Notes: generated by a model from the sequence alone, not told the origin. A stretch of 64,000 nucleotides of DNA from Rhynchospora pubera (GCA_028095005.1 CM051461.1:170693144-170757143); one strand, 5' to 3'. Positions 23,931 through 35,829 are shown, counted from the first letter of the stretch. Made by a program: numbers and translations.

Positions 23931-26340
23931 AGTCATCATCCATTACGAATTGGAAGATTCTCAAAATAGAAGATTTGTAGGTATTTTCCTTAAGATTCCA
24001 ACAAAGTTTGAATCATCCTAATCAAGTATCGTATGAGAAAAATACACTCAAAATAAGAAAAAATGCGTGATAGTTTAAAAACAATGAATAATTCAATGGA
24101 AATGCAACACATAGTGTATATTGATTTACAAAAGTAGAAATTCTATGATATATATCGAGTATCGTATGAGGAAAATATATTATCATAAATTCTTGATATA
24201 TATGTTTCACTATTAAATAGAGCTTCTATTGATATTTTTTACTAATTAAAAATATTTTAAGACTATCAAATTATTCAAAATTTCAAAAATAGTTTTTTTA
24301 TAGATGACATGATAAATTCTATTTAAAATAATCAAATATACATCTAAAATTTTAATTTTATTTACTTCCAATAATGTTTGTTTTAACGAATAATTCAAAA
24401 AATACTAAAAAATTTAAAACGAAAAATAATTGAGACTATATAAATAGTCTTATGTCAATTTAGGTATTATTGATATCTAAGTGCAAAATGTAAAAAAAAA
24501 ATTATAATAAACAAAGGTAAAATTCATACTATCACATTTTAAGTTAAATTTAATTATCAATAGTATTAAAAAATATTTTATCTGATTTAATTACACGATA
24601 TCCAAAAAATTGAGGATCAGAAACCGTAGAAGGTCGCATCTATTTAATAATAAAAATATATATAAAAAGAACACCGTCCTTGCTATTAAAGGACATTGTA
24701 CTTGCTATTATTAATTCGTTTGAAAAATGACCCATTTAGTTGTTTTGTGATTTTTATTGTGATACAATGGCTCATCCAAAAAAATTAAAATTTTAGGATA
24801 TAAAAATAGATACGGCAATGTGCATTGTATAAGTTATTGAGACGGTTTTCAACATTCTTTTTCGGTTTTCTAGCACCTAACTTTTGTTACCGGCACAGTT
24901 TTTTTGGCTGAAAATGAACTATCTAAGTATTTTGTGCAATTTATTGTGATACAACAGCTTGTCCAAAAATTTCAAAATTTTAGTATATGAAAATAGGTAT
25001 GCCAAAGTGTATTGTGTAAGTTTTTGAGATTGTTTTGAACCTTCCTTCTCGATTTTCTAACACCCAACTTTTGTTACCCAACACAGTTTTTTTGTTTGAA
25101 AATAAATTATCTAGGTGTTTTGTGCAAATTATTGTGTTCCAATGGCTTTTACGAAAATTTTGAAATTTTAGTATATGAAAATAAGTATGGCAGTTTTCAT
25201 TTTCTAAGTTTTTGAGATTTTTTTGAACCTTTATTCTAAGTTTTTTAGCGCCTAACTTTTCTTACCCAGCATAGTTTTTTCGTCTGAAAATAAACTATCT
25301 ACGTATATTATTTAATTTATTGTAATAAAATAATTTATCCAACAGTTTTGAAATTTTAGGATATGAAAATATGTATACCAATGCGCATTATGTATTTTTT
25401 TTTTGATTTTTTTGAACATTCTTTCTCAGTTTTCCAACGCCCAATTTTTGTTACCGAGTATAGCTTTTTTGGTTTAAAAATTAACTATCTTGATGTATTG
25501 TGCAATTTATTGTGATAAAATGACTTGTCTAAAAATTTTGAAATTTTAGTATATGCAAATAGTTATACTAATGTGCATTGTATAAGTTTTTGAGATTTCT
25601 TGAACCTTCTTTCTCTATTTTCTAACGCCAAATATTTGGTACCGAACAGAGATTTTTTGTTTGAAAATGAACTATCTTGGTGCTTTGTGTAATTTTTTTT
25701 TTGATAAAATGGCTTGTCTAAAATTTTGAAATTTTAGTATATCCAAATAGGTATACTAATTTGAATTGTATAATTAGTAAAGTCGAAATCTAAACTATTT
25801 TATTGCATAGCTCCTATGAAGACTAACTAGCCTCAAAATTGAGCATATTTAGTTTGTATATATATATTTTTAATTATTAAATAGAGGTGACTTATGTGGC
25901 TTATGACCCTCAATTTTTTGGAATGTTGTATAATTAAATATGAAAAACTAAAATTTTTTAATACTTTTGATAATTTTTTTGAAATGTGATAATATGAATT
26001 TTATATGTGTTATTATAAAAAAATTGAGTTTATAATGTCATCTATAAAAAAATATTTAAAATTTTGAGTAATTTGATAGTTTCAAAAGATTTTAATTAGT
26101 AAAAAATATCATAGAAGTTCTATTTAATATTGAAACATGTATATCAAGAATTTATGATAATATATTTTTCTCATACGATACTCGATATATACCATAGAAT
26201 TTCTACTTTTGTAAATCAATGTACACTATGTATTGCATTTCATACTCGATTAGGATGATTCAAACTTTATTTGAATCTTAAGAAAAATGCCTACAAATCT
26301 TCTATTTTGATAATCTTCCAATTCGTAATGGACGATGACT
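23931..26340. mobile_element. Long-terminal-inverted-repeat element (2410 bp) with internal tandem array
   Basis: Outermost bases AGTCATCATCCATTACG on the left and CGTAATGGACGATGACT on the right start inverted repeats of about 400 bp (left to about 24340, right from about 25950). No transposase ORF. The centre is a tandem array (next entry). Flanks CCAATTTTT and ATCCTCGCC do not match, so no target duplication is evident. Long arms suggest a Mutator-like or Foldback-type element. The right end interrupts the pseudogene at 26341. Confidence 0.75.
24721..25790. repeat. Tandem array, about 5.5 units of ~188 bp
   Basis: The anchor ATTGTGATACAA (with variants) recurs at about 24756, 24943, 25131, 25319, 25509 and 25698, giving spacings of 187-190 bp. 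Other landmarks recur in phase: AAATTTTAGTATATGAAAATAG, TTTTTGAGATTTTTTTGAAC and CTAACTTTTGTTACC. Units are clearly diverged, so the array is not recent. Confidence 0.9.
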
Positions 26341-27539
26341 ATCCTCGCCCGGAATGCCCCCGAGTTTGTGTTTCTTCATGTGGGGCGAGCCGCTTTTCCC
26401 CTTCGTATCTGGCCCTTCTTTAGCGACTTTCCCAGCCTCGACAAAGGTTCCTCCTTCGGCCTTGTGTGCAGAAGACATTGCACCCTCAGGAGTTTTTCTG
26501 ATAACAGAGCTCACAGGTGGTAGGTGTGCGGAGGGGCGTGAGCGTTTAGAAGCACCTGACTTCACCTCTCGGAACATTTCCATCGCTTCATCTGAGGAAG
26601 ATGAAGGTTTTCTTTTGGGAGGTACCTCCACCTTCGCCGGTGCTTGACTAACAGGAGGAGGCCGAGCCCCCACCCTAGGGGATTCGACGAAGGACGGAGT
26701 CACCTCACCCCTATTCCTAGACGAAGAAGTGACTTCCTCCCTCTCCTTCTCTTTCTCCTTTTTCGTCGGGTTCCCCTCTTCGTCTTTTTCCTCATCGCTG
26801 AAATCCTCCGGAGGGAAAACGCGATCGTCAACGTCCAAACTGCGCCCATCCCAACATAGCCAATAACCATTGGGAGCCTTTTCGGCCAGTGTTGCGAACA
26901 ACTCATCCTCCTTGTTAGTGAGTTCTGGAAAAAGGCCTTTATGAACTCCAAGAAAGCAGGGTTCCAGACACAAGGGATCCTTAGTTCTTCGATCATGGGA
27001 CCCTTCAGATAGGCGAAGTTCGCTTCCCATGGACCTATCTTCCTAGGCTTGTTTGCAAAGAAACCTTGTCGGGTGGTGATAGTGCAAAACTCCGAGAGAC
27101 GACTGAACTTAAAGTAACATCCGAACAGGCTCACCGTGGGAACCACCATCTCTTGGAACCCCAGAGCCTTGAAATTTACTGTGAGTAGACGCTCGAAGGA
27201 GGTAACGCAACACCAGGCCACCAGCTATAATTGGGAGGGAGACACCTCCACGACGCTCCGGAGTTTGCACTGAAACTTCATCAGTGGGAGGCGAACCCCC
27301 CAACAGGGTGCCTTGCTAAACATCGACATTCCCTTGTTGGTCTCGAAAGGACGATCCAGTTTCTCCGCCCTTTCCGCCAGAAGCCTGGGCTTGTCGCGCT
27401 TCCGAGAAAGAAGACTGCTGACAAATTTGTCGAATTTTTGTGTATTCCTGGGAAGAGACTCGAAACCCCTAGAAGCAGAAAACGAGACTTTTACATCCTG
27501 AGAGTCGCCACCGCGGAATACTCCTTTCGGCATGGTCAC
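26341..27539 (-). pseudogene. Broken Transposase_28-like (putative gypsy-type) gene
   Basis: GC-rich island on the minus strand starting at the ATG at 27539. The reading frame shifts near 27225 and again near 26990-27030, and is truncated at 26340 by the adjacent transposon. Frame 1 has GVRLPLMKFQCKLR and VSPSQL; frame 2 has LFGCYFKFSRLSEF and NKPRKIGPWEANFAYLKG; frame 3 has ELFATLAEKAPNGYW, then an acidic/basic low-complexity tail (DEEKDEEGNPTKKEKEKERE). This order matches the gag-like domain annotated as putative gypsy-type transposon (PF04195), found as an extra, often antisense, ORF in Tat-lineage retroelements. It is not functional. Confidence 0.7.
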
Positions 27540-28410
27540 TCACTCGATCTTGATAAAAAAAAGACAGAAAAACTGCTCAAGAACGAGACATGAGCACCAT
27601 TTACAGCTACTAATGACTCTTAACCCAACAAGATGAAACACGAGACATAGCAAGAATGAATAAATAACTCCAAAGCGCATACTTGTGAAGGTACCGGAGA
27701 CCCAAAGTAAAAAGAAGAGCGCGAATAACAAGCTTGAAAATAGGCAACATTGGCGTCAATGGAAAAAAGCAGGGAACACGCAGGTCAGATGGAGGAAGAA
27801 AAAGTGAAAGTAGAAAGGAGAGAGAGAAGTGTCAATTTGAAAGATTATTATATGAGAGACCAGGCGTCTCTTCAATATTCGCGTCCCACTCAATTCAACC
27901 GCCATGCGCCTCTGCCCCTAATCCCAAGGAGGTTGTAATGAATAAACCCTTTGAGATTCTAGAGGGCCGTATAATCAGGTCCCGCCTGTTGAACTTTTCC
28001 CAAAAGGGCTCGAAGGCTGCATGCTCAAGCCCTCATGAAGTAAATATAAACTTTTGGCAAATAAGCTTCCCGCCAAAAGCTCGAAGGCTAATGATACGGC
28101 CATATCGTTCCACCTAAGGCGCAATAGAACTCGAGCCCACAAAGGACTTGGGCCTATAAATCCAGACCAGTCGTTACCAACCCGTAATGTTCATGGGACC
28201 CACCCCGGGGAGACATAATAAAATAATACCAGCTGTTAGGGGGACGGTATAATTAGTTATAACGGAAATCTCCACTTGTCAGGAAAATAGGTGGACCCCA
28301 CACGCAAACCAAGCCTCCCTCCCATTACCTTTAAGGTTACGCCCTTAACTTCGCCCTTCTAGGGCCAAGAATGATGAGCGAACACACAGGGACAGGGCGA
28401 AGTGTGGTTG
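27540..28410. mobile_element. Tat-type retroelement 3' region, degenerate
   Basis: Between the antisense pseudogene and LTR-like sequence. Minus-strand CATATAATAATC near 27850 followed by a pyrimidine-rich leader could be the old promoter of the antisense gene. TGTTAGGGGGACGG near 28235 may be the start of a plus-oriented LTR. Boundary uncertain. Confidence 0.45.
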
Positions 28411-28415
28411 AAGAC

Positions 28416-29499
28416 TGTTGGAGTTATGTCCTAGAAGTCAATAAGTTAAACGACTTGAATATTAGTTTATGTTATGAATGATATTTAGTCATTTGTTCCT
28501 AGGTTTATTATTGACAGATCATTTAGGTTGAGGATCTAAATTGTGAATCTCTGTGAATCATTCTTTAGAATGACAATAATAAATCTAAGCTGCCTATAAT
28601 CTTGATAATTAACAAGAAACATTAATTATCATATAAGATTAGTATGCAAGTTAAGTGATGATTAAGTTCTACAAATCATAGGTAAAGAGTTGCCAACTTA
28701 ATTGCATATGTGTATGTAATGGAACATAGTACATGACTTGACCTAACGAAATAAATATATGGATTGTGTTATGTGTCATTGTTTATTTCGTTATGATTTT
28801 GGTTCTAAGTTTGAGATGTTTATCTTTTCCACATGAGGGCTCGGTTTGGATTCCATTTGGGAAGAAGGTAATAAATTTATTATAAACAATCCAAACTCTT
28901 CACAAAGTTACACACTTCCCAATACTTCTTCCCACTTCTTCCCTTCTTTCCTTCTTCCCACACCTTATCCAAACGGAGCCGAGGATAGGTTCAATAAATA
29001 TCGTCTACCGTTGATTCCCGATAAGGGTTGCTATCCAGACGGTATTTATGTTATCTTGAATTGTGTGGGGAAAAGCTAATCATCAAGAAAATTGTATGTC
29101 CCCTCATTAGTTCACTTAGTGATTGACGATATCTGTTTGGGCCCCTTGATGAAGTTGGATCGTATGCGCGTAACTAGGCGATCAACTCTAGATCAAGAAA
29201 CGTATTATCTGCAAGAATGATACATTCCTATCTTGGATTATACGATGATATCGTGAGACATAAGAATCAAAATAGAGAATTACTTTTATTCTCTTATGCA
29301 GGATTGAAATACTGTAGCAGTACCGACTCCTACGCATTGGAATCAAGTCCCGCAAATACGATTTTACGGGAGGTATAATCCAAACCCTTTTTCTCTTGTG
29401 TTGGATGCTTAAAGCACTAGATCCCTTTTCATGCATGTTGTTTGTGGTTAATTAAGAGTAATTAACTATAAAAATTAAAACATTATGCATTTCCTAACA
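28416..29499. mobile_element. Copia-type solo LTR (1084 bp)
   Basis: Starts TGTTGGAGTTATGTCC and ends TTTCCTAACA (TG...CA), flanked by an exact 5-bp duplication AAGAC (28411-28415, 29500-29504). No internal region or second LTR, so it arose by LTR-LTR recombination. TGTTGGA is the usual start of plant Ty1-copia LTRs. Confidence 0.88.
28838..28980. mobile_element. Tourist-like MITE inside the solo LTR (143 bp)
   Basis: Ends GGCTCGGTTTGGAT / ATCCAAACGGAGCC, flanked by GAG (28835-28837, 28981-28983). The interior is the reverse complement of the copy at 16249. Confidence 0.86.
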
Positions 29500-29504
29500 A
29501 AGAC

Positions 29505-29770
29505 ACCCTGGCGCAACATCACAGCCTAGCTGCACCAAGTATACGATGTCATTGGTCACACCAGATCCCAGATAGATCATGTTTACCTACTATAAATAGA
29601 CACCCCCTACCATGAGGAAGGGGGTTAGATTTTCTATTTTCCTTAAGCTTACACTATCTTTGTAATGGTGATACCAAAATCTTAATAAAATCATAGTTTC
29701 TATTCTCTTACTTAGGTATTATTGTTGTTGAAATCCTTAAGAGCTAGATTTAGGGCTATCAAGCTGGATG
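29505..29770 (+). mobile_element. Right part of a plus-oriented LTR
   Basis: CTATAAATAGACACCCCC (TATA box), CCATGAGGAAGGGGGTTAGATTTTC leader-like sequence and AATAAAATC poly(A)-signal-like sequence in the order of a plant retroelement LTR (U3-R-U5), reading plus. It continues the sequence at 28410 once the solo LTR is removed. Opposite orientation to the pseudogene at 26341-27539, as expected if that gene was the element's antisense ORF. Confidence 0.5.
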
Positions 29771-30274
29771 TTGATGCAACTTTTTGGGCTGAAACTGCTC
29801 AGTTTGATGGCATTGCTGGTATAAGTGGTCAATAAGAAGAGGAAGAGAAATAACCATGATGGGATCAAATTCTACAATATGTAGACAACTAAAATATCTT
29901 AAGTAGATTTTTTTTTTCTTTTGTGTGTTATATTATGTTATGCTTTATTAAATAAGTTGTTGTTGTACTAGTATATGTTTTTTATATTAAATATCTGATC
30001 GTTAGAACAATATTTTGCATATTTTGTCAACTCAAAATTTCGCTTAGTTATTAATTTAAAAAAATAATATATAAATTATCAAAATTACATGGACAACAAT
30101 CAAAATTTCCATTAAATATTGATTACACATTACAATTGAAAAAAAAAATACAATATTTACATATATTCCTTACAATAATTAAAATTACAACATTCAACTT
30201 AGGAAAAAAACGGTTCCATACGCCTATTCCTTCAATTCCGGTGGATTAGAGGTAACAGATTCCATAACAAAATT
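29771..30274. other. AT-rich spacer
   Basis: No supportable gene. A short plus-strand stretch (LRARFRAIKLDVDATFWA..., stop at about 29835) may be the tail of a degenerate ORF; I do not recognise it. Confidence 0.3.
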
Positions 30275-30395
30275 ATTTTTTTATAGTTGGTGGAATATTA
30301 ATAGCCATAAGGATTGTGGGCGACCCTGTATCGCTAAATAATTGTGTCGCACACAACCCTTATGGCTATTATTTTCACATCAACTAACATTTTTA
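30275..30395. repeat. Foldback hairpin, ~45-bp arms
   Basis: AATAGCCATAAGGATTGTGGGCGAC faces GTCGCACACAACCCTTATGGCTATT around a ~20-nt loop, and pairing extends outward through AGTTGGTG / CATCAACT. Likely a small MITE; also miRNA-precursor-sized. Confidence 0.75.
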
Positions 30396-30602
30396 GTGGA
30401 TTCTATTTTTTGTAATCTTTGAGAGACAGAGGAAGGAAAGAGATAATTAATACTGGATTTGATTTGTGATTTCCGTGAAAGGAGAGAAGGGATTTATACA
30501 ATATGGTATGCGGAGATATAAATCCAGAAATTATTCAACATAAACAAACTGAAATGACAGAAATTTCGATTGAAATGACAAGAAAAAAAGACAGAATCTC
30601 AG

Positions 30603-30685
30603 CCTTATAGCAGGCTTTTGAACCCCGCTATAAGGCCTATAGCGGACTTTTACCCTATAGCGGGGTTTAAAAGCCCGCTATAGGG
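30603..30685. repeat. Two consecutive hairpins built from the same motif
   Basis: 30603-30635 pairs CCTTATAGC with GCTATAAGG. 30653-30685 pairs CCCTATAGCGGG with CCCGCTATAGGG. A further CTATAGCGG lies between them. Confidence 0.85.
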
Positions 30686-31869
30686 AGAGAGGATAACATG
30701 TGGTTATTAAAAAAATTAATAAAATCAGGCCTATATTTAAAATTTTTCAATATATAATTCTTTATATTTAAAAAATCGGGAATATATACATTTGAGAATT
30801 GAGTTATGAAAAAAACGAGAATTGAGTTTGACGAAGAATAAAGTTATTCTTGAATAGATTCTCGATGAGCCACATTTAAAAGGTGAGCTAGATTCTTCGG
30901 TTTTGTGCATAGCTAGCTTTGTCAATTACCACACTACTAAGATACATTGTACGTTTAGCTATTCTTAAAAAGGTAATTTTTTTTATTTTCTTATATATGT
31001 TAAGAATCTAACCTAAGATTTTTCTGTACCGTGGGGTGCATTTCTTTGCCACTAAGTAGTCGTAAAGAAAATACAGAGATTCTTGATAAGATTTGATGTC
31101 TAAGAGTGATCTAGACTAATGTTTTTATATGAGAGGTCCTAGGGTCCAAACTTTTTTATTATATGGAGGACTTTCATAAAATCATTCCACTTCTGTTTTT
31201 GGAAACAAAAGCATGGATGGTTGACGACATGAGTATCTATGATGCCAAGGCATTTTATTTTTTTCACCTGTTTTCTTAATCAGTTCAACTTTCGGTCAAT
31301 AGTGTTTGTTCCAATGCGGTGGCTCCCACCATCCGCTGCTGATTTGCATAAACACAGACGTTCTAATGTCATTATAAAGTATCTTTTTCTTTTTTCCTTT
31401 TTTTGGCATTAATGGCACACGGGCAAGATAAAGTTCGTTTAAATTAATTAGCCTATACTTTCTACTACTAAATTAAAATTGCAGTCGTATGAGACAATGT
31501 GTGTCGAACAGGTAAAAAAATAATCAATTAATAAAGTAAATTTTATGTTTGAAAACCCGCTTTATGTATGATATATAATTGAATAGTACGCATATAGATG
31601 GAAGCACACGATTTAGATTTGCCAATGGATGTCCTAGAATATGATAGAGTCATAGAGATATATATTTTTTATATCTATATCCGTTATTTTTGTGACATTC
31701 CGAATTTATTTGATATTTTAGTATTAATTATATTTGGAATGTTTTTAATATTTCAAACTTTTGTCCTAAAATGAAAATTTTGCACCTGTGGACAAGTTTT
31801 ACAGCTTTAAAGTTTTGACGGAGAGAATTAAAAAGAAAAAAAAAATTCCATCGGCTTTTGACATAGCAA
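30686..31869. other. Gene-free spacer
   Basis: Nothing supportable on either strand. Confidence 0.35.
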
Positions 31870-31877
31870 CTTGCGGG

Positions 31878-32555
31878 TAGGGTTGTCAATGGGTATGGTA
31901 GAGTACGGTAGAGACATTTTCGTTACCCGTATCTGTTAAATTTTTCTTAACCCATATCCTATTCGTACCTGTTAAAACTTGATTTATCCGTACCCTACCC
32001 TTACCCGTTATGAATTAACGATAAAGGTAAGAAAACGATAGAAAACGAATAATTATGATAATAATAATTCCATAAAAAATGTACAATATGGATAAAAAAA
32101 TAATATCAAATAAATATATTAATAAAGTGCAATATTAAATAATAATTTAAATATAATAAAATCATATAATATCTTCTCATGTAAATTCTCACAAAAATAT
32201 ATATAACTAATTAATAATTGAAAGCTTTAATTGAAGAATCAATACTTACTTATCAAATTAAAAATTATTAATGTAGTATATTGTCTCAGTTAAATCTACC
32301 AATCCAATTGCCTTATTAGTTATTAACATATTATTTGGATATTATAATCATATCATTCCTCATTAAAGATTATAAATTATATATTATATATATAACGGTA
32401 TGTGTAAATAACGGTTACGAAATAGCATTACCCTTACCTCATAAATTAACATTTTTTTTACCCATACCTATATCCGATAACTTAACGAAAATAAAACCTT
32501 ATTCATACCCGTCTTATCAAAGTAAATGATTAAAAAGGTCCCGTTAACAGCCCTA
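31878..32555. mobile_element. Non-autonomous hAT element (678 bp)
   Basis: Ends TAGGGTTGTCAATGGG / CCGTTAACAGCCCTA with near-identical 8-bp duplications CTTGCGGG (31870-31877) and CTTGCGCG (32556-32563). Subterminal TACCCGTTA / TAACGGGTA-type motifs. Same family as 11720-12297, but more diverged. Confidence 0.85.
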
Positions 32556-32679
32556 CTTGCGCGTCATTTTTAAATCGAAATTACTTTCCGTCATCCTCCC
32601 TGTTTTACCATCCCCTTCCGTTTTTAGAAAACATGTTTTCTATTTTCGAAAGTTCAGGGATGAGCGTTAAGTCCAAGCT

Positions 32680-33160
32680 TCTAAATTTCGGCGAAATAAC
32701 AGAAATAGCGGTATTTTGTATCAAACCGCATGAACGTTACAGTCTTAATTGAGAAAATGACGTAACACGTTATTTCAGTTATTTCGGCGATATAATGCGT
32801 TATTTCAGTTATTTCGGCGAAATAACAAGCTGTTATTATTACTATTGTTAAATTGCGTATTCAATATTGAACTATTGTTAAATTGGTACAAGCTGCTACT
32901 GCTACTCAATATTGGTACACTGCAGTATATTGAATTTGGTATGGCTGTATGTTATTTGTATGGAGTATTGGAGATGTATAAACATATAAATTGATAGTTA
33001 TAGAATTGATGTGTGTCAAACCTAGAAAAAAACACTACACCGTTATATCGCCATTATAACATCGAAATAACACCGAAATAACATGGGGACAGAGAGAATG
33101 AGCGACAGGGAAGAGAGGGGAGGGGAGGGAGCGAAATATGGAAAAATAACGGAAATAACA
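32680..33160. repeat. GAAATAACG-motif repeat block
   Basis: TTATTTCGGCGA / TCGCCGAAATAAC-type motifs occur repeatedly in both orientations at 32690-32830 and again at 33045-33155. This resembles the subterminal motif clusters of a non-autonomous element. Precise ends not found. Confidence 0.5.
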
Positions 33161-33239
33161 TGAGAGGCAGGAGAGAGGGAGGGAGGGAGGGAGGAGGAGA
33201 GAAAAGGGATAAGTCACAGAGGGGATTACATTTACTAGA

Positions 33240-33348
33240 ACAATTATACATTTTAACCAGAACCTTTATATATATAAGTAGAACTGTTATGAATATGAGT
33301 AAAACCTTTATATATATTAAGTAGGACTGTTATATATATAAGTGGAAC

Positions 33349-33383
<35 letters not shown>

Positions 33384-33440
33384 TATATTAAGTAGAACTG
33401 TTATGTATATTACTAGAACTGTTAAATATATTAACTATAA
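33240..33440. repeat. AAGTAGAACTGTTATATATATA tandem repeats with TA/CA microsatellite
   Basis: About seven diverged ~22-30-bp copies of AGTAGAACTGTTATATATATA, interrupted by (TA)n(CA)n at about 33350-33385. Confidence 0.8.
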
Positions 33441-35018
33441 CTGTGTTCGCTTCTTCTGTTTCCCTCTGTGAGACGCTAATCTCTCACCTCTGTTTCGCTC
33501 ATCTCGCCCTCCCTCATCCTCTCATCTAAAAAAGAAAAAACGCGTTATCATCCTCTCATCCTTATCTTTTCTTTTCTTTTTTAGAATGCAAACTGGGAGG
33601 ATGATGGGATGATAAAATTTGGGGATGATGCTTATCAGTCCGTTTTTAAATGCATAATTTCAATTCATGCTTAATTCTTTTATGCCACGTGTTCACCTAT
33701 GCGGCCGCTCCAACTAACAACTTGTACCAGCCTGCTCGCCACTAATAGAAAAGCAACAATTTTCTTTGCTTTCTTAAATTACAAAAGGAACAAATTACTT
33801 TGCACAAAGCGAATTCGCAGATTGTGATCTGACCTCACTCTACTTTCTTGTAAAAATTCAGTTCCAACGCTACTGAAACCACACAGTCAAACATGACCCC
33901 ATTCCAATTCCCATCTGAACAACCTCGAAAGTACAAAAAAAAAAAACATAATAATATTTTTATCAACTTTTGTTGTTTCTAGAACATTACATTAGTAAAC
34001 ATGCCTCCTCATCTTAGAACAATAGTGGTGCGGGAGTTATTTTTTTACAGCTAACTCAGGTATATTATGTTATACGCTTTGTAGATCATGATCTATACAT
34101 ACCTCAATCCGTGTATTGACCTTTAGGAAAGATTATTGTACACTTTAGGACAATGAATATAGATACTTCTACAGCTGCAATGAACTCACATCCAGCCGAC
34201 AATTGAAGGCACCAAATCAAAGGATGAATTTGTGATTCGCACGATCGAACTTAATACTTTAATTCTATTTTTTTTTTTGAAGAAAAGTTATTAATCAAAA
34301 CGCGGTTTTTGTTGTTTGTCAAGTTATGCCATGGCTTTATGTATCAACTTTTTGTTCTGGAATTTTTTTTTTCAATAGTTTAGTGAAACCAGTCTTAGTG
34401 ATTGGTACACATGGAGATTTAATATGGATACGAATAGACCTGTCAAAATATGAGTAACGATCACATAAATGTCCTTGATTGTCATCATTATGTTTAATTA
34501 TACAGCATAGATTATATTACTGTTAACCAAATTGTTTACTAAACGACAAAAAATCAATTTCGTTAATCATTTCGTTTAAATAAATGATTTAAAACGGCTT
34601 AAAGTTTGATCGTTTATCATTTTTCCAACAACAATATTAATGAAAATTTGATACATCAAAATATGACAAAATTATATGAACAACATGCCCAAATCTCTCA
34701 TACATCAAAAGTCTCACCCAACAATATATAATCATGCATAAAATTGATACATCAAAAATTGACAGAATTACATGATAAACATGCAATGACTGAACATATA
34801 CCAATCTCAGTCAACACATTACATTTAAACCCAAAACTTAACCTATATAAAAAATCCAACAACACATTAAACACAAATCCATATCTTAACCCAATACACA
34901 ATTAAATCCTGAATTTCATTAAGCTCAACCCAAATCTCAAGCTCCTTTCTCAGATATACCAATCTCAGCCAATGACTGAACAAAAAAAAAAAACAAACAC
35001 TAGCATCATCATTGAAGA
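33441..35018. other. Gene-free AT-rich spacer
   Basis: No supportable gene or element. Confidence 0.35.
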
Positions 35019-35240
35019 TCAGTGCTTGAGATCTGAGGACTCAAAGATATGCTTGTGGAAGAGCTTACTATCAACTGGTAAGTCATATTTGATAGATGTT
35101 GAGGCAAAAAGTTCATTGACGCAAGCATCATTGGAAAAGACATTATCAAGAACAAGACATAAGGCCTTTTTATCTAAGTTCCACAAGACTAATTTATCAT
35201 AAAATACTTGAGTTGTGTGTATACCAACTATCATCAATAT
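35019..35240 (-). pseudogene. hAT transposase fragment
   Basis: Minus-strand 72-codon frame with LVLWNLDKKALCLVLDNVFSNDACVNEL, which fits the hAT transposase signature W-x-[IL]-D-x-K-(x)-x-x-x-x-x-x-D-N-x-x-x-N-D. The downstream cysteine/histidine block and dimerisation domain are not recognisable, so this is a relic. Confidence 0.55.
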
Positions 35241-35583
35241 AATGACATGTAATTGTCATAAACCCTCTATCTCTATTCTTATTTGTTCACAAATCACTAG
35301 TAAAACTCAATCTACAGCCAAGTTGGTCCAATTGTTGATAAAGGTTAACATGTTCCTCTTACAGTCTGCTCTAAGGGTGTTTCTGGATGGAATTTTAAAA
35401 CAAAGTTGCAGTGACTAAGAAACACTCTAAGAAATAATGCTTTACACAATTGAAAGAATATTCATTGGTTGTTACCATATTTGTCAAACTCTTCCTACCT
35501 TTCATCTGATCAAAAATCCATGGAAAAACTTTTTCCCCTCTATTTTAACAAAAAAAAAGTAATAGCAAGACAATACCATGTAT
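35241..35583. other. Spacer
   Basis: Nothing supportable. Confidence 0.3.
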
Positions 35584-35757
35584 AGTATCAATTTCATTTA
35601 TGAAAGGGAAGACAAAGTTCAAGTGTGGTATCAATTTTATTCATGCATATCAAGACAACATCAAAATATAATATCAATTTCATTCATGACAAGGCAAGAT
35701 ACCGTTCAAGTATGGTATCCATTTCATTCATGCATATCAAGATAGTATCAAGTGCAG
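35584..35757. repeat. Four tandem ~43-bp units in ABAB order
   Basis: Units start at about 35584, 35627, 35670 and 35714 with AGTATCAATTTCATT or GGTATCAATTTTATT. Units 1 and 3 share ...AAGACAAAGTTCAAGT / GGCAAGATACCGTTCAAGT; units 2 and 4 share CATGCATATCAAGA. This is a two-monomer higher-order repeat. Confidence 0.8.
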
Positions 35758-35829
35758 ATCTCGTCGTGAGCTTCCCGGATTGTGTTCATTTACCCCAAAA
35801 TAAAAATTACGATCAACACTTATGTCTGC

